A DNA stretch of 64,000 nucleotides. Source: Pseudonocardia sp. HH130630-07 (GTDB taxonomy: Bacteria; Actinomycetota; Actinomycetes; Mycobacteriales; Pseudonocardiaceae). Location: NCBI RefSeq assembly GCF_001698125.1, contig NZ_CP013854.1, positions 4,154,001-4,218,000 on the forward strand, given 5' to 3'. Below, in pieces: positions 36,195-44,437 of the stretch. The translations under genes were made by a program, and so were the position numbers. The notes beneath the pieces are model-generated. The model searched no databases and was not told the DNA's origin. It saw only the letters and a program-made list of their open reading frames with translations. Position 1 is the first letter of the stretch, and each line of letters opens with the position of its first letter.

Positions 36195-37943
36195 CCCGAA
36201 TCCGCGAGTTGCGCTGGTGGCCGGACTGGGGAGATGGCGATAGGTGCCCGCTGACCTGCGATGATCGTGTTTGCGACGACACGACATTGCGGGTTGAGAG
36301 GACACCTATCAGGTGCGAACAGTACGCAAGCGACGCCCGCGGTGTGCGCGGGTGCGTCTCGGCGCGCCGGACGCGGCGCTGACCAGGTTCTCCGGGCTGG
36401 CCGCGGTGACCGAGCTGATCGACCGGCTCGGGATCATCGACAAGCTCGACGCCGCGGTCGGGCCCATCAAGGACCGCGACCGCGGGTGCAGCGCCGGGCA
36501 GATGCTGGTCGGCATGTCGGCGGCGCAGCTGTGCGGGGAGGACTTCCTGGTCGGGCTGGACCGGCACCACGCCGACACCGCGCCGACACCGCCGGGCAGG
36601 CACTCACGCCGGTGCCGGGGTTGGCGTCCACGACCGCCGCCGGGCTCGCGCGCAAGTTCATCGAGGGGCAGTGGGCGGCGGTGGAGACCGGGCTCGGTGA
36701 CGTGCACACCACCGCGCTGGACCTGCTCGCCCAGGTCGACCCGGACCGGGCCGAGCAGCTGACGGCGGACGTGACGATCGATCTGGACACCACCGATGTC
36801 GAGGTTTACGGCCGGCTCAAGCAGGGCGTGGCGTTCAACCACCAAGGCCAGCGGGTCGCCCGCCCGCACGTCGCGACCTGGGCCGACACCGCGGTGGTGC
36901 TGGCCGCTGACCTCGGTTCGGGCCGGGATGACCCCCGCGCCACCAGCGCCGAGCTGTTCCACCGGGCGCTGGCCGCGCTCCCCGCGCAGGCGCGGGCGGG
37001 GCGAGTCCGCGTGCGTGCGGACGCGGGCTACTTCGCCGGGCAGCTCGCCCGCGCAGCCCTGTTCGTCGGCGTGGAGTTCGCCATCGGCGCCCGACGCATC
37101 GCGCCGCTGTGGCGCATCCTCGACGGCGTCGCGGCCGACGGGTGGACCGACGCGATCGACATGACCGGCGCGCAGGTCGCGGTGGCCGACTATTGCCCGA
37201 ACTGGTGGCCCGCAGCGACCCAGCTGCTGATCCGTCGGGTCCGGCTCGACCTGGACCACGGCCAGGTCTCCGGTGACCCGCGAGCGCGGCGCCGACGCAC
37301 CCTGCACCCCGCCCAGCGGGCGCTCCCGCTCGACGACCTCGCTACGGTGGCCAAGGTCGACGGGGTGTTCGCCTACTCGTTCATCGTGACCAACCTCGAC
37401 GTCTCCACACCTGCCGCAGCCGCGCAGGCCGAGTACTGGTACCGCCACCGCACGAAGGTGGAGAACCTGTTCCGCGACACCAAGCACGGCGCCGCGCTGC
37501 GCCACCTCCCCTCCGGACACCTCGCGGTGAACCGAGCCTGGATGTGGGGCGCACTCCTGGCCGCCACCACCAGCGGGTGGCTGCACCACCTCACCGCCCG
37601 CACCCGCGACGGGCGCCTGGTCGGGCACGGCGTCCGCGGCGGCCAGGCCATGATCGCCACCCTGCGCCGGCGGCTGATCACCATCCCCGCCCGCCTCGTG
37701 CGCCACGCCCGCGGCCTCACCCTGCGCCTACCACCCGGCGAGCACCTACTCGCCGAGGTCCTCGCCCGCGTCCGCGCCCTGCCCGCTCCGTCCTGACCCG
37801 GCCGCACCGGCCCCGACCAGCACAGGAACCCGCCACCCGAGGCGACACTCGGGCCGCCCGCTTGCCCACCACCCCACTCCCGACCCAAGCAACATCAACT
37901 TTGGCCGACCAAGATCAGCTCATAGCCTACTCGCGGATTCGAG
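36195..37943. mobile_element. IS1380-family element
   Basis: A 1749-bp element with inverted ends CCCGAATCCGCGAGT and ACTCGCGGATTCGAG (one mismatch), flanked by the 5-bp direct repeat TCTGA (36190-36194 and 37944-37948). Removing it and one TCTGA fuses GTGTTCTGA to GCCAGGGGG and recreates the LSQGE signature of the ATPase. The family is assigned from the transposase. Confidence 0.88.
36313..37796 (+). pseudogene. IS1380-family transposase, frameshifted
   Basis: The N-terminal part reads from the GTG at 36313 (DAALTRFSGLAAVTELIDRL, LVGMSAAQLCGEDFLVGLDR). The rest is in another frame (TAGQALTPVPGLASTTAAGL, VTIDLDTTDVEVYGRLKQG, RVRADAGYFAGQLARAAL, YWYRHRTKVENLFRDTKHGA). The frames are separated by an 11-bp tandem duplication, GCCGACACCGC twice (36571-36581, 36582-36592). 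Taking out one unit restores DRHHADTAGQALTPVP and a normal-length enzyme. The DDE residues are present, but this copy should be inactive unless frameshifting rescues it. Confidence 0.88.
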
Positions 37944-37948
37944 TCTGA

Positions 37949-38640
37949 GCCAGGGGGAGATGCACGCGTTGGCGCTCTCGCTCTTCCTCCCGCGTGCCAC
38001 CGCTCCCGGGAGCCCTTTCCGATTTCTGGTGGTCGACGACCCGGTCCAGGCCATGGATCCCGCCAAGGTCGACGGGCTTGCCAGAACCCTCGCCGACCAT
38101 TCGCGTGATCGGCAGGTCGTCGTGTTCAGTCACGACGACCGGCTCGCCTCTGCGGTCCGCCGTATGGAGATCGACGCGACGATCCTCCAGGTCACCCGTA
38201 TGCGACAGTCGGCGGTGACCGTCCGGCAGATCGCCGATCCGGTCGATGTGTACCTCGACGACGCACGCTCGGTCGCGCATGAGGAGGAATTGACCGACAC
38301 GGTGCGACGTGATCTGGTTGTGACCCTCTGTCGCAACGCCTTCGATGCACTCGCGGTCCGCTCGGTGCAGACGACGAAGCTCGGTACGGGCGCAACGCAT
38401 GCCGAGGTCGAGGCGCTGCTGAACAAGCATGGCGCGACGCGCGACCGGATCGCCGTGGCCCTCTTCGGCGAGGCCGATCGTCGCAACGACGTCGAGGGAC
38501 ACTTCCGGGCTCGGCCCTGGGTGCGCGAAGTGCTCCGAGCGTGCATGAGAGGTGGTCACGGAGGTGACGGGCCCACCGATCGTGCGTCCCTGTTGACGTT
38601 CGTCGAGCGCGCCGAGGAACTGATCGGCCAGCTCAGGTGA
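37949..38640 (+). pseudogene. C-terminal fragment of the zinc-hook ATPase
   Basis: This piece carries the end of the signature (SQGEMHALALSLFLPR), Walker B and D-loop (FRFLVVDDPVQAMD), and the H-loop (DRQVVVFSHDDRLASAV). It continues to the natural C-terminus LLTFVERAEELIGQLR. An ATG at 37960 could start a separate short product of 226 residues, but without Walker A it cannot work as an ATPase. Its stop overlaps the next start. Confidence 0.8.
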
Positions 38641-39056
38641 CGAAGTGGCGGGTGCCCGGGAGCCATCGTGGTGACGGCTACGGCGACGAGGAGGTTCGTG
38701 CTGTGCTGGTAGAGGCCCGGCGCCTGCTGGATCGCCCGGATGCTCGGGACGTGTGGTTGCGCGGTGCGGTATGGCTGACCCGGATGGCGGTCGAAAGGGC
38801 AGTCCGAACGGCTTGGGGGCGGAAGTATCCGGGCAGCAGAGTGCGAGGAATGCGCAATCAACTCCTGGCTCTGGCGAAGGTGGTGGATCCGCAGACCCGG
38901 CGAGCCGCAACCGTGCTGTGGAACGACCTGAGCAAAGCGGGCCATCACCACGATCACGAGCTCACACCGACCGTGGCCGAGATCGAGGACTGGCATCGGG
39001 CAGCCGTGGTCCTCGTAGACCAGTTGCTTCAGCCCCGTCCTGCCGCGCGTTTGTGA
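38637..39056 (+). CDS. Small all-helical partner of the ATPase, unknown family
   Basis: A 139-residue protein whose GTG overlaps the ATPase stop (GTGA), so the pair was translationally coupled. It is predicted all-helical: DEEVRAVLVEARRLLDR, LRGAVWLTRMAVERAVRTAW and MRNQLLALAKVVDPQTRRAA. A histidine cluster, LSKAGHHHDHELTPT, follows, and then EIEDWHRAAVVLVDQLL. The size, helix content and histidine/acid cluster recall HEPN-like proteins coupled to defence ATPases, but the R-x4-6-H motif is not clear, so this is only a suggestion. The gene itself is undamaged; with the ATPase broken it may be untranslated or an orphan. Confidence 0.6.
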   Translation: MTKWRVPGSHRGDGYGDEEVRAVLVEARRLLDRPDARDVWLRGAVWLTRMAVERAVRTAWGRKYPGSRVRGMRNQLLALAKVVDPQTRRAATVLWNDLSKAGHHHDHELTPTVAEIEDWHRAAVVLVDQLLQPRPAARL

Positions 39057-39075
39057 CCTGGCCTCCTACCCGTCG

Positions 39076-39081
39076 TATCGT
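39076..39081 (+). promoter_or_regulatory. Candidate -10 box for leaderless P450 gene
   Basis: TATCGT ends 6 nt before the ATG at 39088, without a Shine-Dalgarno sequence between them. Confidence 0.4.
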
Positions 39082-39087
39082 CGGGCG

Positions 39088-40299
39088 ATGACCACGCCCG
39101 GCACCGGCACGGACCTGCCCCGACTCCCGTTCCCGCGCGAGGACGTCCTGGCGCTCCCGCCACTGTTCGACGCCCTGCGCGAACGGTCCCCGGTCACCCC
39201 GGTCCGCACCCCGGCCGGTGACGTCGCCTGGCTGGTCACCGGCTACGCCGAGGCCCGCGCCCTGTTCGCCGACGACCGGCTCGGCCGTAGTCATCCCGAC
39301 CCGGACCGGGCCGCCCGGATCTCCGGCTCGATGGTCTTCGGCGGGCCCAGCGGCGAGTCACCGGAGGCGGAGCGGGAGAACCACTCCGCGATGCGCAGGC
39401 TGCTCGCGCCGGCGTTCTCGGCCCGCCGGATGCGGTCGCTGTCCGGGCACGTGGCCGACCTGGTCGCCGGGCGGCTCGACGCCCTCGAGGCCGCCGGGCC
39501 GGGTGCCGACCTGCACGAGATCGTGTCCTTCCCGCTCCCCGTGCTGGTCATCTGCGAGCTGCTGGGGGTCCCGTTCGACGACCGCGCCCGGTTCGGCGCC
39601 TGGTCCGAGGGGCTCGGCCGGCTCGACGACCGGGCGCACGCCGAGGCCAGCGCGGAGCAGCTGTTCGGCTACGTGCGTGCCCTGCTCGACCGCAAGGCCG
39701 CCGATCCCGGCGAGGACGTGCTGTCGGACTTCGCCGCGATCGCCGGTGGCGACGGCGGGCAGCGCGACCGGCTCGCCGGTCTCGGCGCGGCGCTGCTGTT
39801 CGCCGGGCACGAGACGACCGTCGGCCGGATCGATCTCGGCACCGTCCTGCTGCTGGAGCGGCCGGGGGAGTGGGGCGCGCTGGCCGCGGACCCGGACCGG
39901 GCGCCCGGCGCGGTCGAGGAGATCCTGCGGCTCGCCGCACCCGGGTCCACCGGCATCCCGCGCTATGCGCAAGCCGACATCGACGTCGCCGGGGTGCACA
40001 TCCCGGCCGGCGACGCGATCCTGCTCGCCCCGGGCGCCGCCAACCGCGATCCCCGCACGTTCGACGATCCCCAGGACTTCGACCCGGCCCGGGGCCCGGG
40101 ACGTCTCGCGTTCGGGCACGGCCCCTACTTCTGCGTCGGTGCGACCCTGGCCAGGGTGGAGCTGACCGAGGTGTTCCGGGCCCTGCCCGCGCGCTTCCCG
40201 GGCCTGCGGCTCGCGGTGCCGCGCAGCGAGCTGACCCTGCGCTCGGACGTGCTCACCGGCGGCCTGCGCGCGGTCCCGGTGACCTGGGACGCAGGATGA
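39088..40299 (+). CDS. Cytochrome P450
   Basis: A 403-residue soluble bacterial P450, a heme monooxygenase. The I-helix oxygen-activation motif is AGHET (in LLFAGHETTVGR), the ExxR motif is EEILR, and the heme loop is FGHGPYFCVGATLARVEL with the cysteine ligand. The N-terminal proline-rich lead and total length match CYP105/CYP107-like enzymes. The substrate is unknown and no ferredoxin gene lies next to it. It starts 31 bp after the accessory region ends and is followed by a GNAT gene 4 bp after its stop. Confidence 0.92.
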   Translation: MTTPGTGTDLPRLPFPREDVLALPPLFDALRERSPVTPVRTPAGDVAWLVTGYAEARALFADDRLGRSHPDPDRAARISGSMVFGGPSGESPEAERENHSAMRRLLAPAFSARRMRSLSGHVADLVAGRLDALEAAGPGADLHEIVSFPLPVLVICELLGVPFDDRARFGAWSEGLGRLDDRAHAEASAEQLFGYVRALLDRKAADPGEDVLSDFAAIAGGDGGQRDRLAGLGAALLFAGHETTVGRIDLGTVLLLERPGEWGALAADPDRAPGAVEEILRLAAPGSTGIPRYAQADIDVAGVHIPAGDAILLAPGAANRDPRTFDDPQDFDPARGPGRLAFGHGPYFCVGATLARVELTEVFRALPARFPGLRLAVPRSELTLRSDVLTGGLRAVPVTWDAG

Positions 40300-40303
40300 C
40301 GGG

Positions 40304-40789
40304 GTGCTCGAACTGCTCCTGCGCCCCAGCGACCACCCGGACGCGCTGCTCCTCGACGACCAGGTCCAGTCCTACTACCGGCGGGTGTACGGGGAGAACG
40401 ACGTCACCCCGGTGGCCGTCGCCGACTTCGTCCCGCCGCACGGCCGCTTCCTGATCGGCTACGCCGCGGGGGTCCCGGTCGCCACCGGGGCGTGGCGGGC
40501 GGTCGACGCCGACACCGGCGACCCGGTCCGCCGCGACGGCGACGCCGAGATCAAACGGATGTACGTGGTCCCCGCCGAGCGTGGGAAGGGTCACGCGCGG
40601 GTACTGCTCGCGGAGCTGGAACGGACTGCTGCCGCGGCCGGCCGGCTCCGGATGATCCTGGAGACGGGTACCGCGCAGCCCGAGGCGATCGCCCTGTATC
40701 GCGCGTGCGGATACCGGTCGATCGGGAGGTTCGGGGTGTATCGGGACGATCATCGCTCCCGGTGTTTCGCCAAGCCCGTCCGGACGTGA
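40304..40789 (+). CDS. GNAT-family N-acetyltransferase
   Basis: A 161-residue acetyl-CoA-dependent acetyltransferase. The V-strand and motif A are in AEIKRMYVVPAERGKGHARVLLAELE, which holds the RGKGHA pyrophosphate loop, and motif B is near ALYRACGYRSIGRFG. The target amine cannot be told. It follows the P450 by 4 bp (GTG start) and is probably its operon partner. No signal peptide is visible. Confidence 0.85.
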   Translation: MLELLLRPSDHPDALLLDDQVQSYYRRVYGENDVTPVAVADFVPPHGRFLIGYAAGVPVATGAWRAVDADTGDPVRRDGDAEIKRMYVVPAERGKGHARVLLAELERTAAAAGRLRMILETGTAQPEAIALYRACGYRSIGRFGVYRDDHRSRCFAKPVRT

Positions 40790-41004
40790 GTCCCGGTACG
40801 GTGTCGGGCGAAACGTCCGGTTGCGCCGATAGGATGACGTCGGCGTCAGCGTTGGTGTCGGTACTGCTGCCGGCGCCGCCGCTCGGCGCCGGTGCCGCGT
40901 CCCCGTCCGGCGCCCGTCTCGTGACACGCCCGCACCGCCCCCCGGTCCGATCGTGCAGCGAGTGACCAGCCCGCCCGTACGATCCCGCGAACCAGGAGGT
41001 GCCG

Positions 41005-43377
41005 GTGCTCGCCGTCGTGGCCGCCCATCTCGTCCTGGCGCTGTGCCTTCCCGGCCTCGCCCGGTACCACCGACGACTGGCCTTCGGCGCCGGTGCCGTG
41101 CTGCTGGCGGGCACGCTGGTCTGGGCCGTGGTGCAGGCGCCGGCGGCGCTCGGGCCCGGGGTGACCGACAGCCTGGAGTGGGCGCCGGAGCTCGGTCTGC
41201 GGCTCAGCCTGCGGCTCGACGCGCTGGCCCTGGCCATGATCGTCCTCGTGTCCGGGGTCGGGGCGCTGATCATGGTCTACGCGGCCTGGTACTTCGGTCC
41301 CCGCTCGCGGGACGCCGCCCGCTCCGCCGCCCTGCTGGTCACCTTCGCCGGGATGATGCTCGGCCTGGTGCTGGCCGACGACCTGCTCACCCTCTACGTC
41401 TTCTGGGAGCTGACGTCGCTGACGTCGTTCCTGCTCGTCGGGCAGGGCGGGCAGTACCGGGAGAACCGGCGGGCCGCCGTGCAGGCGCTGCTGGTCACCG
41501 TGTTCGGCGGGTTGTCGATGCTGCTGGGCATCGTGCTGCTCGGGCAGCTGGCCGGTACGTACTCGATCCCGGAGATCACCGCGGCGTCCACCGCCGGGAC
41601 GCTGGCCCCGGACGAGCCGGTGCTGCTGGCCGTGTCCCTGGTGCTGATCCTGATGGGCGCGCTGACGAAGTCCGCGCAGCTGCCGTTCCACCCGTGGCTG
41701 CCCTACGCGATGGCCGCGCCGACGCCGATCTCGGCCTACCTGCACGCCGCCTCGATGGTGAAGGCGGGCGTCGTGCTCGTCGCCCGGCTCGGCCCGGCGT
41801 TCGCGGTGCACGCCGTGTGGTGGGTCCCGGTGGTCGGCCTCGGGCTGGCGACGATGCTGCTCGGAGGCTGGCGCGCGCTGCGCCAGACCGACCTCAAGCG
41901 GCTGCTGGCGTTCGGCACCGTGTCCCAGCTCGGGTTCCTGATGGTGCTGTTCGGCGCCGGGTCCCGGGTCGCCGCGCTGGCCGGGATCGCGATGCTGCTC
42001 GCGCACGGGCTGTTCAAGGCGCCGCTGTTCATGGTGGTCGGCGCGATCGACAAGGCGTGCGGCACCCGTGACCTGCGCGAGCTGTGCGGTCTCGGCCGGC
42101 GGCGCCGTGGCCTCGCGGTGCTCGGCACCCTCGCCGGGCTGTCGATGGCCGGGCTGCCGCCGATGCTCGGGTTCGTCGGCAAGGAGGCCGCGTACGAGGC
42201 GTTCCTACTGGAGGGCGGCGTGCGGGGCTGGATCGTCGCGCTCGGGCTGCTGACCGGCTCGCTGCTCACGGTCGCCTACACCGCCCGTTTCCTCTGGGGC
42301 GCGTTCGCGACCAAGGGCACCCGCCCGACCGGGGGCGACCCGGTGCCGCTGGGCCTGTCGCTGCCGGCCTGGCTGTGTGCGCTGACCGGGCTGGCCGCCG
42401 GGTTCGCCGCGCCGCTGGTGCAGGAGATCGCCGCCGCCTACGCCCGGCCGCTGCCCCCGCTCGGTGACCCCTACGCCGCGCAGTACGGGCTGGCGCTGTG
42501 GCACGGGATCGGTCTCGCGCTGGGGTTCACGCTGGTCGCGGTCGTCGGCGGCCTGCTGCTGCACCGCTACGGCTCCGCCCTGACCGGGCAGGCCAAGATC
42601 CCGGGCATCTCCGCCCAGCGCGGGTACGAGGCCGTGGTCACCGGGCTGGAGCGCTTCGCGATCGCGCTCACCGGGCGGCTGCAGATCGGCTCGCTGCCCG
42701 TCTACCTGGCGTGCATCCTCATCACGCTGATCGTGCTGCCCGGCCCGGTACTCGCCCTGACCGGCGCGCTGCCCGAGTCCCAGGAGCCCTATCACTCGAT
42801 CATGCAGGTCCCGGTCGGGCTCATGGTGATCGTCGCCGCCCTGGCGCTGACCAGGGCCCGCCGCCGGTTCACCGCGGTGCTGCTGGTCGGTGCGGTCGGC
42901 TACGGGATCGGCGGGCTGTTCGTCATCGACGGCGCACCGGACCTCGCGCTGGCCCAGTTCCTGGTGGAGACGCTGACCCTGGTCGCGTTCGTGTTCGTCC
43001 TGCGCCGGCTGCCCGCGCACTTCGACGAGCCGGAGACCGAGCGCCGGGTCCGCCTGCCGAAGGCCGCGGTGGCGGCGGTCGGCGGGCTGCTCGTCGCCGG
43101 GACGGCGGTCGTCCTCTCCGGCGCCCGGGTGCTCCCGCCCGCCACCACCGACGCCTTCGTCGCCGGTGCGCCGCAGGCCGGGGCCACGAACCTGATCAGC
43201 GCGATCCTGGTCGACTTCCGCGCGCTGGACACCATCGGCGAGATCACGATCCTGCTGATCTGCGCCGCGGGCACGGCGAGCCTGGTGCTCGCCACCCGGT
43301 ACGACAAGAAGAAGGGTGGCACGGTCGTCGACAGCGGTTCCGGGTCCCCGAAGCACGAGCAGGAGGTGCTCGGATGA
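41005..43377 (+). CDS. mrpA: Mrp cation/proton antiporter subunit A
   Basis: A 790-residue polytopic membrane protein related to NuoL. LALAMIVLVSGVGALIMVYAAWYFG, LLTLYVFWELTSLTSFLLVG and KSAQLPFHPWLPYAMAAPTPISAYLHAASMVKAGV are the conserved antiporter helices, with key charged residues in TSLTSF and in the lysine/histidine helix. The C-terminal third (about 600-760) is the MbhD/MbhE-like extension. It is part of the seven-subunit Mrp complex that exchanges Na+ (or K+) for H+. The GTG at 41005 sits 5 nt after AGGAGG; the GTG at 40999 overlaps that site and is rejected. Next stop/start overlap: ATGA. Confidence 0.93.
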   Translation: MLAVVAAHLVLALCLPGLARYHRRLAFGAGAVLLAGTLVWAVVQAPAALGPGVTDSLEWAPELGLRLSLRLDALALAMIVLVSGVGALIMVYAAWYFGPRSRDAARSAALLVTFAGMMLGLVLADDLLTLYVFWELTSLTSFLLVGQGGQYRENRRAAVQALLVTVFGGLSMLLGIVLLGQLAGTYSIPEITAASTAGTLAPDEPVLLAVSLVLILMGALTKSAQLPFHPWLPYAMAAPTPISAYLHAASMVKAGVVLVARLGPAFAVHAVWWVPVVGLGLATMLLGGWRALRQTDLKRLLAFGTVSQLGFLMVLFGAGSRVAALAGIAMLLAHGLFKAPLFMVVGAIDKACGTRDLRELCGLGRRRRGLAVLGTLAGLSMAGLPPMLGFVGKEAAYEAFLLEGGVRGWIVALGLLTGSLLTVAYTARFLWGAFATKGTRPTGGDPVPLGLSLPAWLCALTGLAAGFAAPLVQEIAAAYARPLPPLGDPYAAQYGLALWHGIGLALGFTLVAVVGGLLLHRYGSALTGQAKIPGISAQRGYEAVVTGLERFAIALTGRLQIGSLPVYLACILITLIVLPGPVLALTGALPESQEPYHSIMQVPVGLMVIVAALALTRARRRFTAVLLVGAVGYGIGGLFVIDGAPDLALAQFLVETLTLVAFVFVLRRLPAHFDEPETERRVRLPKAAVAAVGGLLVAGTAVVLSGARVLPPATTDAFVAGAPQAGATNLISAILVDFRALDTIGEITILLICAAGTASLVLATRYDKKKGGTVVDSGSGSPKHEQEVLG

Positions 43378-43976
43378 CGACCTCCCGGCAGTACGACGAC
43401 ACCCGGCCCGGTGGCCCGGCCCCGGCCCCAGAGGAGACCCACTGGTCGGCGTGGGACCAGCCGAGCGGGCGCTGGATGCTGCCCGGGGCCTGCCCGGAGC
43501 CGCGGGAACGCACGCTGGTCCTGGAGGCGGCGGCCCGGCTGCTGTTCCCGACCGTCCTGGTCTTCTCGGTGTTCCTGCTGTTCGAGGGGCACTACGGCCC
43601 GGGCGGCGGCTTCTCCGGCGGTCTCGTCGCCGGGCTGGCGTTCGTGCTGCGGCACATCGCCGGCGGCGCCGACGATCCCGGCTCGACGATGCGGATCCGG
43701 CCACCGGCCGTCGTCGGGACGGGGTTGATCATCTCGGTGCTGACCGGGCTCGCCCCGGTGCTGTGGGGCGGGTCGGTGTTCGAGTCCGCGAAGTGGCGGC
43801 TCGACCTCGGCGAGCTGGGCTACGTCGACCTCGTCACCAGCCTGCTGCTCGACGTCGGCGTCTACCTGCTGATCATCGGCGTGGTGCTGGACCTGCTGCG
43901 CTCGCTCGGCTCGGGCATCGCCCGGGACGCCGCGCGGGCGGGCGAGGACGGCCCGCCGGGGGGTGGCGACCGGTGA
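43374..43976 (+). CDS. mrpB: Mrp antiporter subunit B
   Basis: A 200-residue membrane protein. After a 50-residue hydrophilic lead, VLEAAARLLFPTVLVFSVFLLFEGHYGPGGGFSGGLVAGLAFVL is the MrpB (MnhB) signature, with the conserved GHxGPGGGFxGG loop. Two more helices follow, the last being LLLDVGVYLLIIGVVLDLL. The ATG overlaps the mrpA stop and the stop overlaps the mrpC start (GTGA), so translation is coupled through the operon. Confidence 0.92.
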   Translation: MTTSRQYDDTRPGGPAPAPEETHWSAWDQPSGRWMLPGACPEPRERTLVLEAAARLLFPTVLVFSVFLLFEGHYGPGGGFSGGLVAGLAFVLRHIAGGADDPGSTMRIRPPAVVGTGLIISVLTGLAPVLWGGSVFESAKWRLDLGELGYVDLVTSLLLDVGVYLLIIGVVLDLLRSLGSGIARDAARAGEDGPPGGGDR

Positions 43977-44437
43977 CCGATCCCGGCATGACCATCAACC
44001 TGAGCATGGCGATCGTGCTCGCGGTGCTGTACTCGGTCGGCTTCTACCTGCTCATGCAGCGCTCGTTGATGCGGATCCTGATCGGCATCGTGGTGCTCGG
44101 GCACGGCGCGAACCTGCTGCTGCAGCTCGCCGGCGGGCCGCCCGGCCGGGCCCCGATCCTGGACACCGTGCTGCCCGAGGAGATCACGGACCCGTTGCCG
44201 CAGGCACTCGCGCTGACGGCGATCGTCATCACCTTCGCGCTGACCACGTACCTGCTCGCGCTCGGCTACCGGTCCTGGGTGCTGGTCGGCCACGACGAGG
44301 TGCAGGACGACGTCGAGGACCGCCGGATCGCCGCGCAGCGGCCGGACGGCGCGATGGCAGAGGGCACCGCCGAGGAGACCGAGGCCGCCCCGGAGGACAC
44401 CGCCGACTCGCACGAGCTCGAGGAGGGCCGCAAGTGA
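43973..44437 (+). CDS. mrpC: Mrp antiporter subunit C
   Basis: A 154-residue NuoK-like subunit with three helices (NLSMAIVLAVLYSVGFYLLM, ILIGIVVLGHGANLLLQLAG, ALALTAIVITFALTTYLLALG). The conserved PLPQALALTAIVI stretch is present. The C-terminal 45 residues are acidic and likely cytoplasmic, longer than in Bacillus MrpC. The GTG at 43973 is coupled to mrpB; an ATG at 43988 is an alternative. Overlaps the mrpD start by 4 nt. Confidence 0.92.
   Translation: MTDPGMTINLSMAIVLAVLYSVGFYLLMQRSLMRILIGIVVLGHGANLLLQLAGGPPGRAPILDTVLPEEITDPLPQALALTAIVITFALTTYLLALGYRSWVLVGHDEVQDDVEDRRIAAQRPDGAMAEGTAEETEAAPEDTADSHELEEGRK

Larger units (their letters stand above)
32222..38640 (+). pseudogene. SbcC/Rad50-type zinc-hook AAA ATPase, interrupted by three insertion sequences
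   Basis: The pieces 32222-33785, 35940-36194 and 37949-38640 join, with one copy of each target site kept, into one 837-codon frame (836 residues). In that protein Walker A GRNGSGKSS is at 107-115, a zinc-hook CPVC at 388-391, the ABC signature LSQGE at 606-610, Walker B FLVVDDPVQAMD near 632-643 and an H-loop histidine at 668 (VFSHDD). Around the hook are short helical, coiled stretches. This is a small SMC-like ATPase of the kind found in antiphage and DNA-repair systems. It overlaps a partner gene by 4 nt. As the sequence stands no intact ATPase can be made: the N-terminal piece lacks signature and Walker B. The function before disruption is inference. Confidence 0.85.

Noticed and set aside
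36571-36592. Programmed frameshift in IS1380
   Set aside because: IS1380 transposases are single-frame, and an exact tandem duplication explains the break.
36261-37796. Single 511-residue transposase read from 36261
   Set aside because: The first 115 residues of that frame are R/G-rich nonsense; the true N-terminus is in the 36313 frame and is separated by the 11-bp duplication.
40796-41004. Riboswitch in the mrpA leader
   Set aside because: The 200-bp gap has a TAGGAT box (40830-40835) and GC-rich hairpins (GGCGCC pairs), but no known riboswitch core could be recognised.
43316-44437. Long plus-strand frames extending mrpC, mrpD, mrpF and mrpG upstream
   Set aside because: The upstream parts overlap earlier mrp genes and are low-complexity; overlapping GTGA/ATGA/TGATG junctions fix the real starts.
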